Shown: piece by piece, positions 42,794 through 50,512 of the stretch
Position numbering within the stretch: the stretch's first letter is position 1
Layout of the letters: the number at the start of each line of letters is the position of its first letter
NCBI RefSeq assembly: GCF_014649695.1
Contig: NZ_BMTN01000005.1
Coordinates: 186,001 to 250,000, forward strand
DNA: 64,000 nt
Direction: 5' to 3'
From: Streptomyces kurssanovii
GTDB taxonomy: Bacteria; Actinomycetota; Actinomycetes; Streptomycetales; Streptomycetaceae
Position numbers and translations under genes: made by a program
The notes under the pieces: generated by a model
Told to the model about the DNA's origin: nothing
The model's database searches: none
Seen by the model: the letters and a program-made list of their open reading frames with translations, nothing else

Positions 42794-42843
42794 CTTGCTA
42801 TACGGTCCGTCTAAAAGCTTGCTAGACGCCGCGTCTAACAAGC
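42794..42843. promoter_or_regulatory. Two tandem TetR-type operators before the AurF-like gene
   Basis: TATACG-GTC-CGTCTA (42799-42813) and TAGACG-CCG-CGTCTA (42823-42837) are two 6+3+6 inverted repeats 24 bp apart, each preceded by CTTGC. The second is extended by GCTTG (42817-42821) and CAAGC (42839-42843), giving a 27-bp palindrome with one mismatched pair. TATACG may be the -10 of the promoter. They lie 103-152 bp before the oxygenase start. No regulator gene is adjacent. Confidence 0.7.
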
Positions 42844-42945
42844 TGCGGCGGCATCTCTGCGGCGAGGACGGCCGACGGTGCCTGCCGGCCCGCACCCGAC
42901 AGCGGAACAAGGACCATCACACCACTCGTTGCGAGGAGCCGCACC

Positions 42946-43860
42946 ATGTCCAGCAGCACCCTCCGGCCCAAGGCGCAGGAACGGCCCCACGAGCAGGATG
43001 TCGCCCGGCGGTTGCTCGACTCGGCCGCCGTGCTCGCGTACGACCCCGCCACAGAGGTGGACTGGGAGACGCCGCTGGACAAGGACTTCCACGGCGCGAG
43101 CCCCGAGTGGAGCACCCTCTACGGCACCGCGTACTGGAACGAACTGACGGACGCCCGGCGCAAGGAGCTGACGCGGCAGGAGGCCGCGTCCGTGGCCAGT
43201 ACCGGCATCTGGTTCGAGATGATCCTTCAGCAGATGGTCCTCCGCGACATCTACGCCAAGGACCCGACCGACGCCACGTTCCAGTGGGCGCTCACCGAGA
43301 TCGCCGAGGAGTGCCGACACTCGATCATGTTCGCCCGTGGCGCCCAGAAGCTCGGTGCCCCCGCGTACCGGCCGCACCGCTTCGCGGTCGAACTCGGCCG
43401 GCTCTTCAAGACCGTCGCGTTCGGCGAGGCGGCGTACGCCGCGATCCTCGTCGCCGAGGAGGTCCTCGACGTCATGCAGCGCGACTGGATGCGCGACGAG
43501 CGGGTGGTGCCGTTCGTCCGGACCATCAACAACATCCATGTCGTCGAGGAGTCCCGGCACATGAAGTTCGCCCGTGACGAGACGCGCAAGCGCCTCCGCG
43601 GAGCAGGCCGGCTGCGGCGGCAGATCAACGCCTTCGTCGTCGCCATCGCCTCGTACGTCATCGTCACCAGCATGGTGAACAAGAGCGTCTACGCGAACGC
43701 CGGGCTCGACAAGGAGCGCGCCATCGGCGAGGCCAAGGCCAACGAGCACCACAAGTCCATGATGCGGTCGAGCTGTTCGGGTCTCATGGAGTTCCTGGCC
43801 TCGGCCGGTCTGCTGACCAGGCCCGCCCTGTTCTTCTACAAGCGCGCCCACCTGATCTGA
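42946..43860 (+). CDS. AurF-like diiron oxygenase
   Basis: 304 residues from ATG 42946 (AGGAG upstream). Ferritin-like helices carry the iron ligands as in p-aminobenzoate N-oxygenase AurF: E/H in ALTEIAEECRHSIMFARG, AAILVAEEVLDVMQRDW and VVEESRHMKFARDE. Members oxidise aryl amines, fatty acids or unknown substrates using two irons and oxygen; they need an electron donor, which the next gene probably supplies. Two operator-like palindromes precede it, so it is likely an inducible oxygenase-reductase pair. Confidence 0.85.
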   Translation: MSSSTLRPKAQERPHEQDVARRLLDSAAVLAYDPATEVDWETPLDKDFHGASPEWSTLYGTAYWNELTDARRKELTRQEAASVASTGIWFEMILQQMVLRDIYAKDPTDATFQWALTEIAEECRHSIMFARGAQKLGAPAYRPHRFAVELGRLFKTVAFGEAAYAAILVAEEVLDVMQRDWMRDERVVPFVRTINNIHVVEESRHMKFARDETRKRLRGAGRLRRQINAFVVAIASYVIVTSMVNKSVYANAGLDKERAIGEAKANEHHKSMMRSSCSGLMEFLASAGLLTRPALFFYKRAHLI

Positions 43861-43924
43861 CACCACGAGCGACCCGACCCGACGACCCGACCGAACCTGA
43901 GCCGAGCCGAGCCGAGTTGACGAC

Positions 43925-45574
43925 ATGACCTATGCCATCACGCAGACCTGCTGCAGCGACGCCACCTGCGTCGCCGTGTGCCCGGTCAACTGCATCCACC
44001 CCACCCCGGAGGAACGGGCCTTCGGCAGCACGGAGATGCTGTACATCGACCCGAGATCCTGTATCGACTGCGGCGCCTGCGCGGACGCCTGCCCGGTGGA
44101 CGCGGTCTTCCCCGTGGACAGCCTGTCCGGGTCGCAGCAGGAGTACGCGGCCATCAACGCGGCCTACTTCGAGGACGAGGCGCCCGAACCGGCGGGCGAC
44201 AGCCCGAACTTCCACGTCTGGGGCGAGCCGGAGTTCAAGCGGGTCCTGCCGGCCGACTTCGCACCGATCCGGGTCGCGGTCGTCGGCACCGGCCCGGCCG
44301 GCATGTACGCGGCTCAGGACCTGCTGCTGCACACCAGCGCCGAGGTGACGCTGGTCGACCGGCTGCCGGTGGCCGGTGGTCTGGTGCGTTACGGCGTGGC
44401 ACCGGACCACCCCACGACCAAGAAGGTCGGTGACACCTTCGGGCGCTTCCACGCGCATCCGCGCGTGCGGATGCACCTGGGCGTCGATGTCGGCAAGGAC
44501 ATCACGGCGGAGGAACTCGCCGCGCACCACGACGCGGTGATCTACGCGGTCGGCGCTTCGTCCGACCGCCGGCTCGGGATCCCGGGAGAGGACCTGTCCG
44601 GGAGCATCTCCGCGACGGCGTTCGTCGCCTGGTACAACGCCCACCCGGAGGTCGCGGCGGACGCCGTCGACCTGTCGGCCGAGCGCGTCGTCGTGGTCGG
44701 CAACGGCAACGTGGCCCTCGACGTCGCGCGGATCCTGGTCAGTGACCCGGAGACGCTGGCCGGCACCGACATCGCCGACCACGCGCTTGCCGCCCTGCGC
44801 GCCGGGAAGGTGCGCGAGGTGGTGCTCCTCGGCCGCCGCGGCCCCTCGGACGCTGCGTACACCAGATCGGAACTGCTCGCTCTCAAGCACCTGCCCGGCG
44901 TGGAACTGGTCGTGGACGACCACGATCCCCGGATCGGCGCGGACATCGAGAGCGCCGGGGCCAGGGACAAGGCGGCCGATCTGAGGGGCGTCACCCGCCG
45001 CGAGACGGACTGGTCCCTTCCGCCCGCCCCGGGGCGGCGGATCGTGTTCCGCTTCCACTCGGCACCGTCGGAGGTGCTCGGCGAGGACACCGTGCGTGCC
45101 GTACGCACCACGGGGACGCCGGAAGCGCGGGAGATACCCGCGGGCATGCTGCTGCGGGCCGTCGGCTACCGGGGCGCGCCGATCGCCGGCCTGCCCTTCG
45201 ACGAGGCCACCGGCACCGTGCCGCACGAGAACGGCCGCGTGACGGGGATGCCGGGGACGTACGTCGTGGGCTGGATCAAGCGCGGGCCGTCCGGCGGCAT
45301 CGGCGCGAACCGTTCGTGTGCCGCCGAGACGGTCGGCACGCTCCTCGCCGACGCCGTCGCCGGTGCGCTGCCCGCGCCCTCGTCGCCGGCGAAGGCGTTC
45401 CAGCGGCTGGTGCGCGGTCGCAACCGCCAGGTCGTCGACGCGTCGGGGCTGGCGGCGATCGAACGGGCCGAGGTCGCCCGCGGCCTGCGGGAAGGCAGAC
45501 CGCGGGTCAAGCTGACCACGGTCGCGGAACTGGTGAGGTCGGCGAAGTCCGGCCGTCGGCTGATGCCGCGCTGA
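43925..45574 (+). CDS. FprB-like ferredoxin-NADP reductase with N-terminal ferredoxin domain
   Basis: 549 residues. Residues 1-90 are a bacterial ferredoxin domain with CSDATCVAVCPVNCIHP and CIDCGACADACPVDAV, enough Cys for one 3Fe-4S or 4Fe-4S and one 4Fe-4S cluster. The rest is an adrenodoxin-reductase-like flavoprotein: VAVVGTGPAGMYAAQDLL, LVRYGVAPDHP, VVVGNGNVALDVARIL, LLGRRGPSDAAYT and GWIKRGPSGGIGANRSCAAE. It can pass NADPH electrons through its own clusters, most likely to the AurF-like enzyme 64 bp upstream. The spacer between them is made of CGACC and GAGCC pentamer repeats. Confidence 0.88.
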   Translation: MTYAITQTCCSDATCVAVCPVNCIHPTPEERAFGSTEMLYIDPRSCIDCGACADACPVDAVFPVDSLSGSQQEYAAINAAYFEDEAPEPAGDSPNFHVWGEPEFKRVLPADFAPIRVAVVGTGPAGMYAAQDLLLHTSAEVTLVDRLPVAGGLVRYGVAPDHPTTKKVGDTFGRFHAHPRVRMHLGVDVGKDITAEELAAHHDAVIYAVGASSDRRLGIPGEDLSGSISATAFVAWYNAHPEVAADAVDLSAERVVVVGNGNVALDVARILVSDPETLAGTDIADHALAALRAGKVREVVLLGRRGPSDAAYTRSELLALKHLPGVELVVDDHDPRIGADIESAGARDKAADLRGVTRRETDWSLPPAPGRRIVFRFHSAPSEVLGEDTVRAVRTTGTPEAREIPAGMLLRAVGYRGAPIAGLPFDEATGTVPHENGRVTGMPGTYVVGWIKRGPSGGIGANRSCAAETVGTLLADAVAGALPAPSSPAKAFQRLVRGRNRQVVDASGLAAIERAEVARGLREGRPRVKLTTVAELVRSAKSGRRLMPR

Positions 45575-45823
45575 CCGGGCGCGACGCTGCCGGCTGCTGC
45601 CGCGCCGACCCGCGCCTCCCCGGAGGCCGGAGGCCGGGCGCGCCACGCGCCGATGCCCCGAGGAGGGGGCCGCGCCCCTCGGAGGATCGGCCGTGCGCCA
45701 GGGATCCGCGCACCCGGGGGACGGCCGTGCGGCCCCGGGCCGGCGCGACGGCGGACGGCTCCCGTGGCGGGCGCTGGGCGACGGCGGACCGCTCCCCGAG
45801 GCGGGCGCCCGGGGCCGGCCGGG

Positions 45824-46246
45824 TCAGCCCAGGAAGCTGAGCCTGACCCGGCGGTCCGGGTTGTCCTTGTTGGTGTCGACGAGGCACACGGACTGCCACG
45901 TGCCGAGTTCCAGCCGGCCGCCGACCACGGGAAGCGTCGCATGCGGCGGGACCAGGGCGGGGAGCACATGGTCCCTGCCGTGGCCTCGGCTGCCGTGCCG
46001 GTGCTGCCATCGGTCGTCGGCAGGGAGCAGGGTGTGCAGCGTGGTCAGCAGGTCGTCGTCGCTGCCCGCCCCGGTCTCGATCAGGGCGATCCCGGCGGTG
46101 GCGTGCGGGACGAAGATGTTGAGCAGGCCGTCGGCGCCGTCCGCGTTCTCGCTGAGGAAGCGCTCACACTCCCCCGTCAGGTCGGTGACCGCCTCGTCGG
46201 AGCCGGTGCTGATGGTCACGGTCGTGGTGGTGAAGGTTCCGGGCAT
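45824..46246 (-). CDS. YjbQ family protein (UPF0047)
   Basis: 140 residues. VPHATAGIALIET, DDDLLTTLHTLLPADDRW and HVLPALVPPHATLPVVGGRL with GTWQSVCLVDTNKDNPDRR are diagnostic for YjbQ/UPF0047, a small trimeric metal-binding fold sometimes named secondary thiamine-phosphate synthase. The true physiological role is unsettled. It is divergent from the flavin monooxygenase gene and may share the 74-bp promoter region. The 249-bp gap on its 3' side (45575-45823) holds a small GCCTCC/GGAGGC hairpin (45614-45627) only. Confidence 0.87.
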   Translation of the reverse strand: MPGTFTTTTVTISTGSDEAVTDLTGECERFLSENADGADGLLNIFVPHATAGIALIETGAGSDDDLLTTLHTLLPADDRWQHRHGSRGHGRDHVLPALVPPHATLPVVGGRLELGTWQSVCLVDTNKDNPDRRVRLSFLG

Positions 46247-46320
46247 GACCCCATCTTCTCGTCCGCCGGCCGGTGTGGCCCCGCGGGAAGATCCGCGCCG
46301 TCCGCCCTGTTGGTAGAAAT

Positions 46321-47403
46321 GTGAACGACTTGGTGGCTCGTGAAGTGGACGTGGTGGTCGTCGGCGCGGGGCAAGCGGGCCTGTCCGCCGCGTATCACCT
46401 GCGGCGCGCCGGCCTGCTGCCGGACCGCGACTTCGTCGTGCTCGACCAGGCCCCGCGCCCCGGTGGCGCCTGGCAGTTCCGCTGGCCCTCCCTCACCTAC
46501 CGCAAGGTGCACGGTATGCACGCGCTGCCGGGCATGGAGCTGACCGGCGTGGACGACGACCGGCCCTCCGCGGAGGTGATCGGCACGTACTTCGCCGACT
46601 ACGAGCGGCGTTTCGACCTAGGGGTGCACCGGCCCGTCGCGGTCGCGGCCGTCCGCGAGGGGGACGGCGGACGGCTGTCGGTGGAGACCTCCGAAGGCGT
46701 CTGGCCCACGCGCGCGCTCATCAACGCGACCGGAACCTGGGACCGCCCGTTCTGGCCGCGCTACCCGGGACAGGAGACCTTCCGCGGGCGGCAGTTGCAC
46801 ACCGCGGACTACCGCGGCCCCGACGAGTTCGCGGGGAAGCGGGTGATCGTCGTCGGCGGCGGAGCGTCCGGGACCCAGCATCTGATGGAGCTGGCCGAGG
46901 TGGCGGCGGGGACGACATGGGTGACACGGCGGCCACCGGTGTTCCGGGACGGCCCGTTCGACGAGGACGCGGGACGGGCGGCCGTCGCGATGGTCGAGGA
47001 GCGCGTACGGCGCGGACTGCCGCCGCGGAGTGTCGTCTCCGTCACCGGTCTGCCGCTGACGGACGCCGTCCGGCAGGCCCGGCGCAGCGGGGTGCTCGAC
47101 CGGTTGCCGATGTTCCAGCGGATCACACCGTCCGGAGTCGCCTGGGACGACGGCCGGAGCGTCGAAGCCGATGTGATCCTCTGGGCCACCGGCTTCCGGG
47201 CGGCGATCGACCATCTCGCGCCGCTGCGCCTGCGCGAGCCGGGCGGCGGAATCCGGGTGGAGAGCACCCGCGCGGTGCGTGACGCCCGCGTGCACCTCGT
47301 CGGCTACGGCCCCTCCGCCTCCACGATCGGCGCGAACCGCGCCGGGCGGGCCGCCGTACGGGAGATCACCCGGCTGCTGGAGAAGGACCCGGCGCCCGTC
47401 TGA
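46321..47403 (+). CDS. Flavin-containing monooxygenase-like oxidoreductase
   Basis: 360 residues. FAD motif VVVVGAGQAGLSAAYHL near the N-terminus, RPGGAWQFRWPSL, a second dinucleotide fold VIVVGGGASGTQHLMEL (near 182) for NADPH, and DVILWATGFRAAIDHL, the ATG-type sequence of FMO/TrkA-related enzymes. The FxGxxxHxxxY fingerprint is replaced by FRGRQLHTADYRG. Substrate unknown. GTG 46321 is given; GTG 46333 is possible because a TAGAAA (46313-46318) resembling a -10 stands immediately upstream. Confidence 0.82.
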   Translation: MNDLVAREVDVVVVGAGQAGLSAAYHLRRAGLLPDRDFVVLDQAPRPGGAWQFRWPSLTYRKVHGMHALPGMELTGVDDDRPSAEVIGTYFADYERRFDLGVHRPVAVAAVREGDGGRLSVETSEGVWPTRALINATGTWDRPFWPRYPGQETFRGRQLHTADYRGPDEFAGKRVIVVGGGASGTQHLMELAEVAAGTTWVTRRPPVFRDGPFDEDAGRAAVAMVEERVRRGLPPRSVVSVTGLPLTDAVRQARRSGVLDRLPMFQRITPSGVAWDDGRSVEADVILWATGFRAAIDHLAPLRLREPGGGIRVESTRAVRDARVHLVGYGPSASTIGANRAGRAAVREITRLLEKDPAPV

Positions 47404-47519
47404 CGTACGTACACCTGGTGACGGACGTGCTCATGACCAGCGAGCCGCCCACGTCCCCGTGACCCGCGCCCTGTGAACCTGAGCCCGTACGGTCCTCGCC
47501 GTGACGAGAGCCCGACGTC

Positions 47520-48389
47520 TCAGCCGTCCGTGGCACGCGCCTGTGCCCGTGCGGCGTTGAACTCCGCCACATGCCGCTGATGTTCCTCGTAGCTGCTGGT
47601 GAAGCGGGTGTCGCCGGGCTTCACCGTCACGAAGTACAGCCAGTCACCCGGCGGCGGGGCGACCGCCGCGTGCATCGCCACCTCGCCCGGATTGCCGATG
47701 GGCGAGGGCGGCAGCCCCTGGTTCTCATAGGTGTTGTACGGGCTGCGCAGTCGGGTGTCCGCGGTCGTGGTGTCCACGGTGCTGCGGCCCAGCGCATAGT
47801 TGATGGTCGAGTCCATCTGCAGCGGCATGCCCTGGGCGAGCCGGTTGTGGATGACGCGGGCCACCTTGCCCATGTCGTCGGCGGTGTCGGCCTCGGACTG
47901 CACGATGCTGGCGATGTTCACCGCCTGATGGAGGGTCAGGCCGTTGCGGCTGACCCCATCGGCGATGCGCCGGCTGCCGAAGCGCTGGTCGGCGGTGTTG
48001 ACCATGAAGCTGAGCAGGCCTGCCGGGGTGCTGGTGGCGTCATAGGGATAGGTGGCCGGGAAGAGGTAGCCCTCCGGGTTGCCCCGGGCGTCGGCCGGGA
48101 GCTTCAGCTTCATCGTGGCGGCCGCCTTTCCGGTGGTTCCCGGCGCGACCTCGAGGGCCTGGTCGACGGCGGCGTACACCTGGGTGGCACGCCGACCCTC
48201 GGGGATGACGAGCTTCTGTTGCGGGGGCGGCGGCGGGCGGTGCGGCTTCTCCGGCTCCGGGGTGAGCAGCGGCACCAGGACCGCGGCCGCCGTCACCGCC
48301 ACGGCGCCCGCCACCAGCACCAGTCGACCGCGGCGCGTCAGGCGGGGCCGGCGCCCGGGCCGTCCCGGCGATGCGCACTCGTTCATCAT
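47520..48389 (-). CDS. mltG: MltG/YceG-like endolytic murein transglycosylase
   Basis: 289 residues: short cytoplasmic N-terminus, one helix (about 23-43), then the YceG domain. GLTLHQAVNIASIVQSEAD carries the catalytic Glu, followed by GKVARVIHNRLAQGMPLQMD and STINYALG, PYNTYENQGLPPSPIGNPG, the typical MltG ending with TSSYEEHQRHV. It cleaves nascent peptidoglycan strands at the membrane. It lacks the LysM-like part of long versions and is short, so it may be a second, accessory MltG. There is no clear ribosome binding site before the ATG-ATG start. Confidence 0.83.
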   Translation of the reverse strand: MMNECASPGRPGRRPRLTRRGRLVLVAGAVAVTAAAVLVPLLTPEPEKPHRPPPPPQQKLVIPEGRRATQVYAAVDQALEVAPGTTGKAAATMKLKLPADARGNPEGYLFPATYPYDATSTPAGLLSFMVNTADQRFGSRRIADGVSRNGLTLHQAVNIASIVQSEADTADDMGKVARVIHNRLAQGMPLQMDSTINYALGRSTVDTTTADTRLRSPYNTYENQGLPPSPIGNPGEVAMHAAVAPPPGDWLYFVTVKPGDTRFTSSYEEHQRHVAEFNAARAQARATDG

Positions 48390-48548
48390 ATCGGCACGCT
48401 AATCGGGACATGTACACCGATCCAGGAGCCGCGCGGCGGCGACATGGGCATTCCGAACCCCACGCTCTCACGCGTACCGACGACCGTTCGCACGGTCGTT
48501 CGCCGAAACATGGGGCTCGTACCCGCGCATGGTGCGACGGGTCTCCGT

Positions 48549-48762
48549 GTCGATGAGCAACAAAGCGGGTTGCTGTGGATATTGTGCGTGCGCCGACACA
48601 CGCCTGCGGACGGTTACGGAATGCATCGAAGAGGTGGAACAGGCGGGACCGGACGACATCCATGGGCAATCGGTCCGGCAAACGGCAGGTGACGAGCGTT
48701 GTCTGTTCGCCCGCCCGATGACGGTGGACCACGGGGAACAACTTCCGTACACCGCGGGGTGA
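48549..48762 (+). pseudogene. Decayed C-terminal end of an EAL domain
   Basis: In one frame VDEQQSGLL matches VDTQQVALV of the intact EAL protein at 53110-57615; in another frame ADTRLRTV-TECIEEVEQ matches ADTLGLQVIAEGIEDLKQ, and CLFARPMTVDHGEQL matches YLFARPMTTDQAEAL. The 21 bases at 48703-48723 are identical to the reverse complement of 54541-54561. Order is kept but frames change, so this is a remnant of a cyclic-di-GMP phosphodiesterase gene, orientated opposite to the intact one. Confidence 0.6.
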
Positions 48763-49054
48763 GCAGCGCATTCCACGCCTCCTCAAGAGCACCGCGCCGT
48801 CAACCGGCCCGAGGCCATGAGGTTTCGCTGCCCCTTCGTCGCAGCCCTTCGAGAACACGTGAGGTCGGCGCGAGGAAGGAGGAACCTGTGGCCGGATCGT
48901 GGGTCGGCGACGGGGTGCGACGCGAGTCCCCCCAGTGGGGTGAGATCCCGAACCGTGAGCAGGCGCATCCGCGGCGGCGATCGATCCCCTGTGGAGGTCC
49001 CCCTGGCCTAGGGCGGGCCCCGGAGGCAGTCGAGATGTTTCACCAAGGACCTGG
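48763..49054. other. Non-coding leader upstream of the MFS gene
   Basis: No gene is recognisable. The stretch 48890-48975 could fold: a CCCC-AGT-GGGG hairpin (48930-48940) sits between GGATCGTGGG and GAGATCCCG segments. I could not match it to a known riboswitch class. Together with the EAL remnant it makes up the 665-bp gap after mltG (48390-49054). Confidence 0.3.
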
Positions 49055-50335
49055 ATGAGGATCCTCCACGCTGCTGGAGGGGCCAGTCGAGTGCGTCTGC
49101 TGACGCCGCTGGCCCACCGCGACTTCCGGCTTCTCTGGATCGGGATGAGTGTCTCGCTGCTGGGTGACGGAGTGCTGCTCGTCACGCTCGCATGGCAGGT
49201 CTACACCCTGTCCGGCTCCCCCAGCGCCATGTCAGTAGTCGGTGTGGCCCTGGCCGTTCCGCAGATTGCGCTGGTGCTGGTCGGCGGTGTCGTCAGTGAC
49301 CGCTTCGACCGTCGCAAGGTGATGCTCGCCAGTGATTTGGTCCGTGGTGCCTGCCTGGCAACGCTGGCAATCCTCGCGCTGACCGGCACTTTGCGACTGT
49401 GGCACGTGGTCTGCGTGGTCGCGGTGTACGGCGCGGCATCCGGATTCTTCCCGCCCGCGTTCGACGCCACCGTGCCCACTCTCGTCCCCCAGTCGGAACT
49501 GGTGGGGGCCAACGCACTTGATCAATTCGTCAGACCGGCAGCCGTACAGATCGGTGGAACCGCCCTCGGCGGCGTGCTCGTCGCCGGAGTGGGGCCAGGC
49601 TGGGCCTTCGGGTTCGACGCTCTCACCTTCGCCTTCTCCGCCGTGTGCCTGGCCCGTCTTCGGCCCTTGCCGCCCGACGCTGCCCAGGAGCGGGAGTCTC
49701 TGTGGAAGGACCTGCGCACCGGCCTCAGCTATGTCAGGGCCAACACCTGGCTGTGGGGCACCTTCGTGTCGGCCACCTTCGCTTACCTGCTCTTCCTCGG
49801 CCCGACCGAGGTTCTGCTGCCCTACATGGTCAAACACGTGCTGCACGGGTCGGCGACGGAGCTGGGACTGGTGCTGGCCGGCGGCGGTGTGAGCGCCATT
49901 CTTGCGGCGGTGATCGTAGGGCAGGCCGGGCTGCCCCGCCGGTTCATCACTTTCATGTACTGGACCTGGACGTTCGCCACGCTGGGGGTCGCCGGATACG
50001 GCCTCGCCAACAGCAGCTGGCAACTCGCCCTCACCTGCGCCGGGGTCAACGGACTGGAGACAGCCGGGATCATCGCCTGGGCTACGGCGAAGCAGCGGCT
50101 GGTACCCGCCGAGTTGCTGGGGCGGGTGTCCAGCGTCGACTGGTTCGTCTCACTCGCGCTCCTGCCGCTCTCGTATGCCCTCGCGGCTCCCGTCGCCGCA
50201 GCTGTGGGAGTACGCCGGACATTCATCGCCGCAGGCGTCATCGGCGCAGTGGTCACCCTCGCCTTCCTCTATCTGCCCGGCGTACGTGCCGTGGAGCGGG
50301 CCCGCGGCAGCGGCCAGGAAAGGGACACCGCATGA
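49055..50335 (+). CDS. MFS transporter
   Basis: 426 residues with about twelve hydrophobic helices. SVSLLGDGVLLVTLAWQVY at the first helix, GGVVSDRFDRRKVMLASDL as the MFS A-loop (GxxxDrxxRR), and a second-half RVSSVDWFVSLALLPLSYAL resemble the enterobactin/macrolide exporter (EntS-like) group. It should export a small molecule by proton exchange. Codon use has more A/T at third positions than the genes to the left. Confidence 0.83.
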   Translation: MRILHAAGGASRVRLLTPLAHRDFRLLWIGMSVSLLGDGVLLVTLAWQVYTLSGSPSAMSVVGVALAVPQIALVLVGGVVSDRFDRRKVMLASDLVRGACLATLAILALTGTLRLWHVVCVVAVYGAASGFFPPAFDATVPTLVPQSELVGANALDQFVRPAAVQIGGTALGGVLVAGVGPGWAFGFDALTFAFSAVCLARLRPLPPDAAQERESLWKDLRTGLSYVRANTWLWGTFVSATFAYLLFLGPTEVLLPYMVKHVLHGSATELGLVLAGGGVSAILAAVIVGQAGLPRRFITFMYWTWTFATLGVAGYGLANSSWQLALTCAGVNGLETAGIIAWATAKQRLVPAELLGRVSSVDWFVSLALLPLSYALAAPVAAAVGVRRTFIAAGVIGAVVTLAFLYLPGVRAVERARGSGQERDTA

Positions 50336-50467
50336 AGTCGGGAGTGTCTCCAGCTCGGCTTGTCAGGTCCGCGGCCACTGCTGAGCGCTCCGACGATGCG
50401 CACGACGCTCCGGGCTGCGGCCGGCTGCGGCGGCAGGCGTCCGGGTGCGACCTACCAGCGCCGATCC

Positions 50468-50473
50468 TACAAT
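50468..50473 (+). promoter_or_regulatory. Possible -10 box for the GH15 gene
   Basis: TACAAT stands out in G+C-rich sequence 40 bp before the GH15 start. No clear -35 is seen 17 bases upstream. Confidence 0.3.
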
Positions 50474-50512
50474 TGTCACCGTGACGTCAAGAGGATACGG
50501 CGATGTCCCCTC

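Noticed and set aside
48783-48968. 61-codon minus-strand frame upstream of the MFS gene
   Set aside because: No recognisable family, no ribosome binding site, unusual for a real small gene.
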